A stretch of DNA of 37,101 nt from Neptuniibacter sp. (GTDB lineage Bacteria; Pseudomonadota; Gammaproteobacteria; Pseudomonadales; Balneatricaceae). Made by a program: the position numbers and the translations under genes. The stretch is from NCBI RefSeq assembly GCF_024231755.1, contig NZ_JAAEQH010000065.1, forward strand, positions 1-37,101. Reading direction: 5' to 3'. This document shows positions 7,657 through 15,554 of the stretch, one piece after another. Under the pieces are notes generated by a model that saw nothing but the letters and a program-made list of their open reading frames with translations, was not told the origin of the DNA and did no database searches. Position 1 is the stretch's first letter, and the number at the start of each line of letters is the position of its first letter.

Positions 7657-8451
7657 TCAATTCATCGATTTCAGGTGGCGCTGAATTACCTCCCAAGCTT
7701 CTTGCCCTTTATTGCGCAGATCAGCCAGAACCTCTTCACTGAAGTCGCTAGATACTGCTTCCTGGTAGGATTGTCGCTGCGAACATTTTTCAAACCAGGC
7801 GGCAACCTTTGGACAATCGGCATACATGCCCTGCCAGCCAAACTGATAGATGGTTTGGAAGTAGGGAGCCATACAGATATCGGCCAAGGATATCTGGTCA
7901 CCTATTAGCCATTCATGCTGCTGTAGAGCCTTCTCCATCTGGAGAATAGTTTTTCGATAGATGGCAACCGAATCTACTACATCAGGAGCTTCCAGACCCA
8001 TTGATACCAAGCGTTTTTGGCGCTCTCGACGCGGTTTCTCCGGAATCTGGTCAAGTAGGCGCTGACGTTCTTCCTCACTTTTTTCCATCATGCTAGGGCG
8101 CATAACCAGTGGCCACTGAAGGGCACCACATGAAGGATGGAGTTTTACGTCGATATGTTTCATCCAAAAACGCATCTGGGAACGTTGGTAATCATCTTCT
8201 GGATTTAAGCGCGGTTCGGGGAAAGCATCATCGAGGTATTCGCAAATGATGCTGGATTCGATAATAGGTTTTTCGTCGTGCACCAGAGTAGGTACAACGC
8301 CCAGCGGATTGAGTTTTAAATATTCCGGTTGCAGATTTTCCTTCTGTGCCAGGTCAACATGTACTGCATTCCAGTCCAATCCTTTTTCCGCAAGAACGAT
8401 TCTGACTTTTTGAGCGCAGGGTGACATGGGATGGGTGTATAACTTAATCAT
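7657..8451 (-). CDS. glutathione S-transferase family protein
   Basis: The protein has 264 residues. The N-terminal thioredoxin-like domain (1-80) begins with THPMSPCAQKVR and includes the cis-Pro segment GVVPTLV and the glutathione-contacting PIIESSIICEYLDD. The C-terminal helical domain (about 90-225) has GDQISLADICMAPY, the conserved N-capping box of GSTs. A ~35-residue tail (after about 228) and an Arg/Glu-rich insert near 125-145 are extra to a typical GST. The substrate is unknown. The gene is divergent from a LysR regulator 106 nt away, so it is the obvious target of that regulator, perhaps for detoxification of an electrophile. Confidence 0.82.
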   Translation of the reverse strand: MIKLYTHPMSPCAQKVRIVLAEKGLDWNAVHVDLAQKENLQPEYLKLNPLGVVPTLVHDEKPIIESSIICEYLDDAFPEPRLNPEDDYQRSQMRFWMKHIDVKLHPSCGALQWPLVMRPSMMEKSEEERQRLLDQIPEKPRRERQKRLVSMGLEAPDVVDSVAIYRKTILQMEKALQQHEWLIGDQISLADICMAPYFQTIYQFGWQGMYADCPKVAAWFEKCSQRQSYQEAVSSDFSEEVLADLRNKGQEAWEVIQRHLKSMN

Positions 8452-8496
8452 GGTTTGGTCTCACTTTTTTCTATGAGAATAGGTAGATTGAACTTG

Positions 8497-8528
8497 TTGA
8501 TAAATGGCATAGATGTCATATGATTTAT
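8497..8528 (+). promoter_or_regulatory. candidate lysR promoter overlapping an inverted repeat
   Basis: A -35 TTGATA (8497-8502) and -10 TATGAT (8519-8524) are separated by 16 bp, each one mismatch from the sigma-70 consensus. An inverted repeat ATAAAT (8500-8505) / ATTTAT (8523-8528) and the palindrome TCATATGA (8516-8523) overlap the promoter. That is where an autoregulating LysR protein controlling the divergent GST would bind. Confidence 0.45.
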
Positions 8529-8557
8529 GAAATAAATTCAAAAGTGTGGAATGTGCT

Positions 8558-9475
8558 GTGAATCGTTGGTCAGAGATGCAAGCGTTTGTGGAATCTGTAA
8601 AAGAAGGAAGCTTTACTGCAGCGGGCCAAAATCTTCAGTTGTCACCCTCTGCGGTGAGTAAATTGATTAGCCGTTTAGAAGCTAGGTTGGCTGTTCGGTT
8701 ATTGAATCGAACAACGCGGCAGATCAGTCTTACGGAAGCAGGGCAAAGCTTTTATCAACGTTGCTGCGAAATTTTGCATGAACTCGACGATGCGGAGACT
8801 GAGTTAACTGAGTTGGGGCAAACGCCCCGAGGCCGTTTAAAAGTCAACTGCTCGCCAGGTTTTGCTAAGCATCAGGTTCTACCGTTATTACCTGAGTTTC
8901 AGCTACTTTATCCTGATCTCTCCATCGAACTGCAATTAACCGGACAGGCCGTTGATTTGGTTTCAGAAGGTATTGATCTGGCGATACGTTTGGGCAACCT
9001 TGAAGATAGCAGTCTTGTCGCCCGTTCATTAGGTAAGTCGAAGCGTTTTATCTGTGCAAGTCCGGCTTATATTGAGTGCAAAGGTAAACCCAGTATCCCT
9101 GATGAGTTACAACAACATAACTGTCTTCGCCTATCTACCAGTGAGGTGTTTAATCAATGGCGTTTTACCGCGGAGGACAAGGAACACTTTGTCAGCGCGA
9201 AAGGTAACTTTATTACTGATAATGTTGAGGCGCTTTACGAGTATGCGCTGCAGGGTGGTGGGATTGTACGCTTATCCGGTTTTATGGTGGAAGAAGATAT
9301 ATCTCAAGGGCGCTTAATTCCGTTGCTGACCGAGTATGAAACGGATCCGCAGTGGGTAAATGTTCTTTATCCCCACCGTACTTTTTTGCCTGTAAAAGTA
9401 AAAGTGTTTATTGAATTTCTGCAGCAGAGATTGGCTAATGCCAGTTGGTCTGTAGCAGGGGGCGAACTTAATTGA
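8558..9475 (+). CDS. LysR-family transcriptional regulator
   Basis: From the GTG at 8558 the protein has 305 residues. The N-terminus has the standard LysR layout: MQAFVESVKEGSFTAAG, then the winged helix-turn-helix with SPSAVSKLISRLE and LLNRTTRQISLTEAG. The C-terminal effector domain (about 90-295) has GRLKVNCSPGF, DLAIRLG and the second-lobe GGGIVRLSGF. It is of the CrgA-like subgroup, common next to oxidoreductase and GST genes. I prefer 8558 (TGGA 7 nt upstream, protein starting just before the HTH) over the GTG at 8546. It probably controls the divergent GST gene and itself. The inducer is unknown. Confidence 0.88.
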   Translation: MNRWSEMQAFVESVKEGSFTAAGQNLQLSPSAVSKLISRLEARLAVRLLNRTTRQISLTEAGQSFYQRCCEILHELDDAETELTELGQTPRGRLKVNCSPGFAKHQVLPLLPEFQLLYPDLSIELQLTGQAVDLVSEGIDLAIRLGNLEDSSLVARSLGKSKRFICASPAYIECKGKPSIPDELQQHNCLRLSTSEVFNQWRFTAEDKEHFVSAKGNFITDNVEALYEYALQGGGIVRLSGFMVEEDISQGRLIPLLTEYETDPQWVNVLYPHRTFLPVKVKVFIEFLQQRLANASWSVAGGELN

Positions 9476-9578
9476 GTTGCTGGTTGCTATGTATAAGAGA
9501 TGTTTGCAGTAATGAAGCTTGGTAGAATGCCCAGTTATAAATCCCGGAACAGAACCCTATAGAAAAAGGCGGATTGAT

Positions 9579-10334
9579 TTGACCAAGTTTAGACCCTGTA
9601 TAGATCTGCATCAGGGGCAGGTAAAACAGATTGTAGGTGGTAGTTTAAATGATCAGGGTGCTGATACTAATTATGTCAGTCCCTATGATGCCAAGTACTA
9701 TGCAGACCTATATCGCCAGCATGATCTGACGGGTGGTCATGTGATCGCTTTGGGGCCCGGGAACAAAGAACAGGCGTTGCTAGCGCTGAAAACCTGGCCA
9801 GGTGGGTTACAGTTTGGCGGAGGTGTTAATGCGGATAATGCTGCAGATTTTCTTGATGCTGGCGCCTCTCACGTCATCGTTACGTCTTATCTTTTTGAGA
9901 ATGGTCAATTCAGCTGGCAACGTCTGGAACAGGTTAAAGCTGTAACGGGTGCGGAGCGCTTAATCCTTGACCTGAGTTGTCGTCGTACGGAGTCGGGCTG
10001 GAATATAGCAACAGACCGTTGGCAGACTGTGACGGAAACTGCCGTAAACAGCGATACGCTAGAGCAGCTTAGTGAACACTGTGCAGAGTTTTTGATCCAT
10101 GCTGCAGATGTGGAAGGCTTGCAGGCGGGGATCGATCAAGAGCTGGTAGAGATGCTAGGTCAGCATTGCTCAATTCCTGTTACCTATGCTGGTGGCGCGA
10201 GAGCTCTGCAAGATCTGGAGCTGGTTGATCAGTTATCCGGTGGTAAGGTCGATCTTACAATCGGCAGCGCATTAGATATTTTTGGTGGTGATGGGGTCAC
10301 TCTGGAAGAGTGTATTGCTTGGAATAATCGATAA
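9579..10334 (+). CDS. hisA: eukaryotic-type HisA (ProFAR isomerase)
   Basis: From a TTG at 9579 the protein has 251 residues and begins MTKFRPCIDLHQGQVKQIVGG. It follows the yeast HIS6 N-terminus almost residue for residue, and D9 falls on the catalytic Asp. Further matches to the eukaryotic branch are VIALGPGN, LQFGGGVN, VIVTSYLF, LILDLSCRR, FLIHAADVEGL, YAGGAR and KVDLTIGSALDIFGG. The enzyme isomerises ProFAR to PRFAR in histidine synthesis, in the cytoplasm, with a TIM-barrel fold. Bacterial HisA normally looks different (it shares the HisF-like half-barrel pattern). A longer frame from TTG 9519 is possible, but AGGCGG before 9579 and the yeast alignment favour the short form. No other his gene is nearby. 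Confidence 0.85.
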   Translation: MTKFRPCIDLHQGQVKQIVGGSLNDQGADTNYVSPYDAKYYADLYRQHDLTGGHVIALGPGNKEQALLALKTWPGGLQFGGGVNADNAADFLDAGASHVIVTSYLFENGQFSWQRLEQVKAVTGAERLILDLSCRRTESGWNIATDRWQTVTETAVNSDTLEQLSEHCAEFLIHAADVEGLQAGIDQELVEMLGQHCSIPVTYAGGARALQDLELVDQLSGGKVDLTIGSALDIFGGDGVTLEECIAWNNR

Positions 10335-10337
10335 TAT

Positions 10338-10368
10338 ATAACGGGGCAGTGAAAAACTGCCCCGTTAT
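10338..10368. terminator. bidirectional intrinsic terminator between hisA and msrAB
   Basis: A perfect 13-bp stem (ATAACGGGGCAGT at 10338-10350, complement at 10356-10368) encloses the loop GAAAA. It is followed by TTTCATT on the plus strand and by a TATATTAT run on the minus strand. It lies between two convergent genes and can serve both. Confidence 0.85.
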
Positions 10369-10375
10369 TTCATTC

Positions 10376-11488
10376 CTATTTTTCGAACAGATCTAAATAC
10401 TTCTCATACCCTCTTTGAGTTAATTCCTCTTTCGGAATAAAACTCAGGGATGCCGAATTAATGCAGTAACGTAAACCTGTTGGAGCTGGGCCGTCTGGGA
10501 AGACATGTCCCAGATGTGAATCGGCGATTGGGCTGCGCACTTCCACTCGCTTCATGAACAATGTGTTGTCGGCTTTTTCTACAATAGATACGCCTTGTAT
10601 CGGCTGCGTAAAGCTAGGCCAGCCTGTACCTGATTTATATTTGTCTGTGGATGAGAACAGGGGTTCGCCACTAACAATATCTACATAGATACCTTCACGT
10701 TTCTCATCCCAGAACTCGTTACTGAAGGCGCGTTCAGTACCATCTTCCTGAGTGACCTTATATTGTAACTCTGACAATGTTTTGCGCAGATACAGCTCCG
10801 ATGGTTTAACGTATTTCGTAGCTGGTTCATCTGCAGTTGAAGCCTGATTTCTGAATTTGGAGTAATCAAATTTATAATCTTCACCCCAGACCTTTGCCAG
10901 AAACTGATCGCGGCCAGAACCGTTGCGGTAGTACTTGTAGCGGAGAGGATTTTTTACATGGTAATCCTGGTGATACTCCTCAGCAGGGTAGAAGCTCTTG
11001 AACGGAGCTATTTCTGTAGCAAGTTTTATGGTGTACGCGCCGCTATCTTTCAGGGATTGAATTGATCTGCTGATCGCTTCTTTTTGTGCATCATTATGAT
11101 AATAAACGGCAGGGCGGTATTGTTTGCCTCTGTCGACAAACTGCCCATCACCATCGCCGGGGTTCATTACACGCCACAGTCTATGCAGCAAACCTTCATA
11201 GGAGATTACATCTGGGTTGTAGTAGATCTGAATCGCCTCTGTATGTTTGGTTTTTCCGCCGGAGACTTCTTTGTAAGTTGGGTTGGCTTTTTCACCGCCG
11301 CTATAGCCGGATATAACTTGTACTACGCCATCCAACTTTTCAAAGTCAGATTCGGTACACCAGAAACAACCACCGGCGAAAGTAGCAACAGCGGTCTTAT
11401 GGGAAGGTGTGGTGCTTTCTGCATGTGCTTGTAGATTAGCTCCCAGTACACAAGCGAGAGCCAATGGCAGTATTAACCGGTTATTCAT
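10376..11488 (-). CDS. msrAB: periplasmic bifunctional methionine sulfoxide reductase MsrA-MsrB
   Basis: The protein has 370 residues. The signal peptide is a hydrophobic run with ANLQAHAES, likely cleaved after residue 23. MsrA (about 32-200) has the catalytic GGCFWC, with C41 the nucleophile, and reduces Met-S-sulfoxide. MsrB (about 232-365) reduces Met-R-sulfoxide; its catalytic Cys is C342 in RYCINSASL, preceded by SGTGWPSF and [10 protein letters not shown]. The usual first zinc CxxC of MsrB is missing (the region reads [11 protein letters not shown]), as in the zinc-free subgroup. The fusion is related to the PilB-type MsrAB but without an N-terminal thioredoxin domain, so an outside electron donor is needed. 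Its role is repair of oxidised envelope proteins. Confidence 0.93.
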   Translation of the reverse strand: MNNRLILPLALACVLGANLQAHAESTTPSHKTAVATFAGGCFWCTESDFEKLDGVVQVISGYSGGEKANPTYKEVSGGKTKHTEAIQIYYNPDVISYEGLLHRLWRVMNPGDGDGQFVDRGKQYRPAVYYHNDAQKEAISRSIQSLKDSGAYTIKLATEIAPFKSFYPAEEYHQDYHVKNPLRYKYYRNGSGRDQFLAKVWGEDYKFDYSKFRNQASTADEPATKYVKPSELYLRKTLSELQYKVTQEDGTERAFSNEFWDEKREGIYVDIVSGEPLFSSTDKYKSGTGWPSFTQPIQGVSIVEKADNTLFMKRVEVRSPIADSHLGHVFPDGPAPTGLRYCINSASLSFIPKEELTQRGYEKYLDLFEK

Positions 11489-11838
11489 AACGATCTACCC
11501 AAGTGGATTAGTTAACAGAGTTCTTCTCAATATGGATCGTTAGAGGGTGGATGTGGTGATTGGTTCAATATCGATCATTGCAGGAAAGGTAATTGGTGTT
11601 TTAATGAACAGTTGTGTTTGCATCCAAAAGCGTTGCTTAAAACAACTGGTCGCAAGACTGTTTATTCTTCCGTTTAATACTAAAAAAGTACTTTGAATTC
11701 ATGTATCTTCATCTAAAAGCCTTTGACATATTGCTGTAGTTAAGCGAGTTTTATAATACAGAAAAAGCTTAGGGATTTTACTTACCCTCATTTGATTGGG
11801 TATTAAGCAGATCTGAGCGAGTGAATAAGGATAATATT
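11489..11838. other. intergenic region between msrAB and the chemosensory operon
   Basis: This 350-bp gap separates divergent genes and should hold both promoters. A perfect TTGACA (11723-11728) and a perfect TATAAT (11752-11757) occur on the plus strand, but 23 bp apart, too far for one ordinary sigma-70 promoter; one of them may pair with a weaker partner. A short palindrome AAAGTACTTT lies near 11686. I see no gene, tRNA or clear sigma-28 site. Confidence 0.5.
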
Positions 11839-12117
11839 ATGAGCGCCGAGAGTACTCTGAAACTGCCAGAAGAGTTATCCATTGCTAACGTGGCTGAGTG
11901 GAAAAGTAAGCTTTCCTCTTTACTGCATGAATCATCTCCTCTGACGTTGGATGCTGAAGAGCTGTCCCGGGTGGATACGGCTGCAATTCAATTGCTCGCG
12001 GCCTTTACTGTAAAAGTGCAAGGTTCAGATATGGAACTACACTGGAGTAACCCATCTGAAGCATTAAAGAAAACAGCACAGCAGTTAGGTATGCTTGAGA
12101 GTTTAGTGTTGGACTGA
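11839..12117 (+). CDS. STAS-domain protein without a phosphorylation site
   Basis: I choose the ATG at 11839, which has AAGGA 7 nt upstream, giving 92 residues; a GTG at 11821 would add six. The STAS motif reads RVDTAAIQLLAAF, so alanine (A48) stands where phosphorylatable STAS proteins have serine. It is the first gene of the chemosensory operon, 35 nt before cheY. A non-phosphorylatable STAS protein of this type is found beside CheA/CheY in several proteobacterial clusters. It likely acts as a binding partner or small scaffold rather than as a phospho-switch, which is inference. Confidence 0.75.
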   Translation: MSAESTLKLPEELSIANVAEWKSKLSSLLHESSPLTLDAEELSRVDTAAIQLLAAFTVKVQGSDMELHWSNPSEALKKTAQQLGMLESLVLD

Positions 12118-12152
12118 CCGCAATGCGGCAGGAAAAAATTGGAGAAACATGA

Positions 12153-12515
12153 ATGGCTTCCATTCTAGTAGTAGATGATTCTGCTTCATTAAGAAATATG
12201 GTGACTTTTACCCTTAAACAGGAGGGTTACCAGGTTGTTGAAGCAGGTGATGGTAAAGAGGCATTGGATAAAGCCAGAACCGGTCGCTTTGATCTGGTAT
12301 TGACTGATGTGAACATGCCAGTGATGGACGGTATAACCTTCTGTACTGAACTGCGCAAACTACCTGCCTTTAAGTTTACGCCTGTACTGGTTCTGACTAC
12401 TGAAAGTTCACCAGAGATGAAGCAGCGTGGTAAAGCTGCGGGAGCAACTGGATGGTTAGTTAAGCCATTCAACCCTGAAAAATTACTGAGCACTATTAAA
12501 CGCGTTGTACGGTAA
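12153..12515 (+). CDS. cheY: CheY chemotaxis response regulator
   Basis: This is a single receiver domain of 120 residues. The acidic pocket is D8/D9 (ILVVDDS), the phosphoacceptor is D52 (TDVNMP), the switch residue T82 follows VLVLT, and K104 lies in WLVKPF. There is no output domain, so it acts by docking to a target. The flanking cheA shows it is the phosphate acceptor of this pathway. GGAGA lies 7 nt before the ATG. Whether it acts on flagella or on another output is not visible; in Pseudomonas the similar che2 cluster is not the main flagellar pathway. Confidence 0.95.
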   Translation: MASILVVDDSASLRNMVTFTLKQEGYQVVEAGDGKEALDKARTGRFDLVLTDVNMPVMDGITFCTELRKLPAFKFTPVLVLTTESSPEMKQRGKAAGATGWLVKPFNPEKLLSTIKRVVR

Positions 12516-12523
12516 TACCCAAT

Positions 12524-15013
12524 ATGAGTATTGATCTATCCCAGTTTATAGCGACTTTCCTCGAGGAGAGTTACGAAGGTCTGGAAATAATGGAGTCCAG
12601 CCTGCTCAATTTGGATTCAGCAGATGAAGAAACGATCAATACTATCTTCAGGGCAGCGCATTCCATAAAAGGTGGTGCAGGTACCTTCGGTTTTAATGAG
12701 GTTGCGGACTTTACCCATGTAGTGGAAACACTTCTGGATGAGTTGCGAAGTGGCAAGCAGAATACAACACCTGATCTGGTAAACCTGCTTCTTGAGTCTG
12801 TTGACTGTATTAAGGCTTTGCTGGAAGCCGCTCAGGATGGCCCGGATGCTGATCCAGGAATGATCCAAAATGTACATGATCGTTTGCAGCAAGCCTTAGG
12901 GGCTGAGCCATCACCTGCGCCAGATAGTGTTTCTGTTGGTTCAGAAGAACGCACTGATACCAGCGACAGTGCTGGAAATAATGGAAAAGAAGCTTGGGAA
13001 ATTATTTTTATTCCCAATACTGATCTCCTACAGTGTGGCCATGAGCCTGCCTTTATGTTTGAAGCGCTGGCAGATCTTGGCGATTTAAATGCAGAACCTA
13101 ATCTCAATAAACTCCCAGATTACTCAACGCTGAACCCTGAAGAGGTTCATATTAGTTGGAGACTTGTTCTCGAATCTGATTGCAGCGAAGACGATGTACG
13201 TGAGGTCTTCGAATGGGTCGAGGATGAGTGTGAGCTGCAGGTTAACCGAATTACTATTGATGCTTGCGTTACGGCTACTGAGATTGCTGAATCTGGCTGG
13301 AAGATCTCCTTTGTACCGGAATCGACTCTTTTAGAAACCGGTAACGAGCCAAGCTTTATGTTTGAGGCTCTTGCTGATCTGGGTGATATTTCGGTTGATG
13401 TTCATACCTCTAAACTGCCAGTGTGGGATCAGTTGGATCCAGAAAAGGTCTATCTGTCATGGGATATCACCCTGATATCCGATTGTACAGAGGAAGAGGT
13501 TCGTGAGGTCTTTGAATGGGTAGAGGACGAGTGCGAGCTTAGCGTAACGGCAATAGAAAGCAGTTCTTCTGTACAACAGGTTGAAACTCCAGCAGGGGCT
13601 ACTCAGCCTGCTGAAGTAGAAATTGCACCAGCTATTGATACTGCAACATCACTCGAAACTTCTACTCCAACACCTGCACCAGTAGCAGCTCAACCTGCGC
13701 CTGCTAAACCCGCTTCGAAATCTGCAGCTAGTACAGCCGCCCGTAAACCTAAAGCAGCTGCTGAAAGTAGTTCTATTCGAGTAGATACAGATAAGATTGA
13801 TGCCCTGATTAACCGTGTTGGCGAGTTGGTTATTACCCAGGCGATGCTGGGTCAGGTCGGAGAAGAGTTGGCAGAGATTGCAGCAGGATCTGAAGTCGAG
13901 CGTCTTCAGTCCGGTTTGGATCAGTTGGAGCGTAATACACGAGACCTGCAGGAAGATGTCATGCGGGTTCGTATGCTGCCAATCAGTTTTGTGTTTAATC
14001 GCTTCCCGCGGCTGGTTCACGATGTCAGTGGCAAGTTGGGTAAGAAAGTTGAGCTGGTTATTACCGGTGAACAGACCGAGATCGACAAAACTGTGATGGA
14101 AAAGATTGGTGACCCTATGGTTCATCTGATCCGTAATTCACTTGATCATGGTCTAGAGTCTCCTGAAGAACGCTTGGCGGCAGGTAAACCTGAAACAGGC
14201 AAAGTACAACTTGATGCGTACCATCAGGGTGGCTTTATCATCATTGATATTATTGATGATGGTCGGGGTTTGAATACCCAGAAAATCTACGAAAAAGCGC
14301 TGGAAAATGGCTTAATTACTGCGGATCAACAACTCTCTGATAGTGAAATAAATGAGCTGATTTTCAAAGCCGGTTTCTCAACCGCCGATGCTGTAAGCGA
14401 CCTGTCTGGACGTGGTGTCGGCATGGACGTAGTGCGGCGAAATATTGAGTCCCTGGGTGGACATGTACGAGTTAAATCGGAACCGGGTTATGGTTCTACC
14501 TTTAGTGTCAGCTTGCCGCTTACGTTGGCGATTCTGGATGGCCAGTTGATCCGTATTCTGGATGAAACCTATATCATTCCGTTGGTTTCTATCGTAGAAA
14601 CTATCTTGGCTGACAAGAAAGCGATGAGCCCTATCGCCGGTGAAAATAAATTGCTTCATTTCCGGGATGAGTATATCCCTCTGATCAATCTGCGCTCGTT
14701 GTTTAAATTACCGCAGCCCGAAAATGAGGCTGACAACAGCCTGATTGCGATAGTTGAAAATGGTGGTCAGAAGGTAGGGCTTGTAGTCGATGAACTATAC
14801 GGCCAGCAGCAGGTAGTTATTAAAAGTCTGGAAGTTAACTTTAAACGCATAGAAGGCTTTGCGGGTGCGACTATCTTGGGTGACGGTAGCGTTGCTCTGA
14901 TTCTGGATATTGCAGGGTTGATGAAAAGAGGCCTGGACCATGAAACGGCTCGGGCTGCGAAAAAGCGTAATGAGATCTTCAAAAACGATTCTAGTCAGGG
15001 AGTTGTTGCATGA
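12524..15013 (+). CDS. cheA: CheA histidine kinase with duplicated P2-like modules
   Basis: The protein has 829 residues. P1/Hpt covers 1-105, with the phosphorylated His in FRAAHSIKGG (H46). Two homologous modules follow (about 158-240 and 259-341) with W-x-I-x-F-x-P starts and the identical stretch REVFEWVEDECEL in each. A Pro/Ala-rich linker (~345-405) precedes P3 (~410-475) and the P4 ATPase, with N box HLIRNSLDHG, G1 DDGRGL and G2 GRGVGMD. P5, a CheW-like domain, ends the protein. Autophosphorylation at P4 to P1 feeds CheY and CheB. It lies 8 nt after cheY and overlaps cheW by 4 nt. Two P2-like modules instead of one may recruit two response regulators. Confidence 0.95.
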   Translation: MSIDLSQFIATFLEESYEGLEIMESSLLNLDSADEETINTIFRAAHSIKGGAGTFGFNEVADFTHVVETLLDELRSGKQNTTPDLVNLLLESVDCIKALLEAAQDGPDADPGMIQNVHDRLQQALGAEPSPAPDSVSVGSEERTDTSDSAGNNGKEAWEIIFIPNTDLLQCGHEPAFMFEALADLGDLNAEPNLNKLPDYSTLNPEEVHISWRLVLESDCSEDDVREVFEWVEDECELQVNRITIDACVTATEIAESGWKISFVPESTLLETGNEPSFMFEALADLGDISVDVHTSKLPVWDQLDPEKVYLSWDITLISDCTEEEVREVFEWVEDECELSVTAIESSSSVQQVETPAGATQPAEVEIAPAIDTATSLETSTPTPAPVAAQPAPAKPASKSAASTAARKPKAAAESSSIRVDTDKIDALINRVGELVITQAMLGQVGEELAEIAAGSEVERLQSGLDQLERNTRDLQEDVMRVRMLPISFVFNRFPRLVHDVSGKLGKKVELVITGEQTEIDKTVMEKIGDPMVHLIRNSLDHGLESPEERLAAGKPETGKVQLDAYHQGGFIIIDIIDDGRGLNTQKIYEKALENGLITADQQLSDSEINELIFKAGFSTADAVSDLSGRGVGMDVVRRNIESLGGHVRVKSEPGYGSTFSVSLPLTLAILDGQLIRILDETYIIPLVSIVETILADKKAMSPIAGENKLLHFRDEYIPLINLRSLFKLPQPENEADNSLIAIVENGGQKVGLVVDELYGQQQVVIKSLEVNFKRIEGFAGATILGDGSVALILDIAGLMKRGLDHETARAAKKRNEIFKNDSSQGVVA

Positions 15014-15531
15014 CAGATCAGGAGTGGCAGGAACAATCGGACATGCTTGAGCAGAGAACCGATGGTCAACAGTTTTTAAGTTTCCTGCTTGATGATGAAG
15101 AATATGGCATTGATATTCTACGGGTACAGGAATTAAGAGGCTGGACTCCAGTCACTCATGTGCCGGATATGCCTGAATACCTCAAGGGTGTTCTGAACCT
15201 AAGGGGCGCAATTATCCCGGTTATTGATTTAAGGGAGCGTTTTGGTCTGGAAACCGTTGAGTATGGGCCAACCACAGTAGTTATTGTGGTGAAAGTTGAT
15301 AGCGGCAGTTGCGAACGCATTATGGGAATTATCGTTGATGCTGTAGCTGAGACTTACACCTTATCTCAGGATGAGATTCAGCCTTCACCGCAGATTGGTG
15401 GGGTTATAAATACAGAGTTCATCATGGGATTGGTAGCTCACGATGAAAAAATGATCGTCCTGATGGATATCGATGAATTAATGAATTCCGGTGAACTGGC
15501 GATTGAACAGCCAGAACGAAGTGAAGCTTAG
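15010..15531 (+). CDS. cheW: CheW coupling protein
   Basis: The 173-residue protein is a single CheW domain: [21 protein letters not shown], then [29 protein letters not shown], which is the receptor- and CheA-binding core, and [19 protein letters not shown] at the end. It bridges receptor tips and the P5 domain of CheA. The start overlaps the cheA stop (ATGA), implying coupled translation and matched amounts. Another CheW is not present in the window. The N-terminal ~20 residues are acidic and Gln-rich and lie outside the domain. Confidence 0.95.
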   Translation: MTDQEWQEQSDMLEQRTDGQQFLSFLLDDEEYGIDILRVQELRGWTPVTHVPDMPEYLKGVLNLRGAIIPVIDLRERFGLETVEYGPTTVVIVVKVDSGSCERIMGIIVDAVAETYTLSQDEIQPSPQIGGVINTEFIMGLVAHDEKMIVLMDIDELMNSGELAIEQPERSEA

Positions 15532-15554
15532 GCACGGGGTGCGGAGGAAAAAAA

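Noticed and set aside
9519-9578. Upstream extension of the HisA-like gene from TTG 9519
   Set aside because: The added 20 residues have no counterpart in HIS6, while the TTG at 9579 gives the exact family N-terminus and follows AGGCGG.
11723-11757. Perfect TTGACA and perfect TATAAT before the chemosensory operon
   Set aside because: They are 23 bp apart, outside the workable sigma-70 spacer range, so I do not call them one promoter.
13649-14125. A 158-codon minus-strand open frame opposite cheA
   Set aside because: It overlaps conserved CheA domains entirely and its translation is low-complexity Cys/Arg/Ser-rich at one end, as expected from reversed linker codons.
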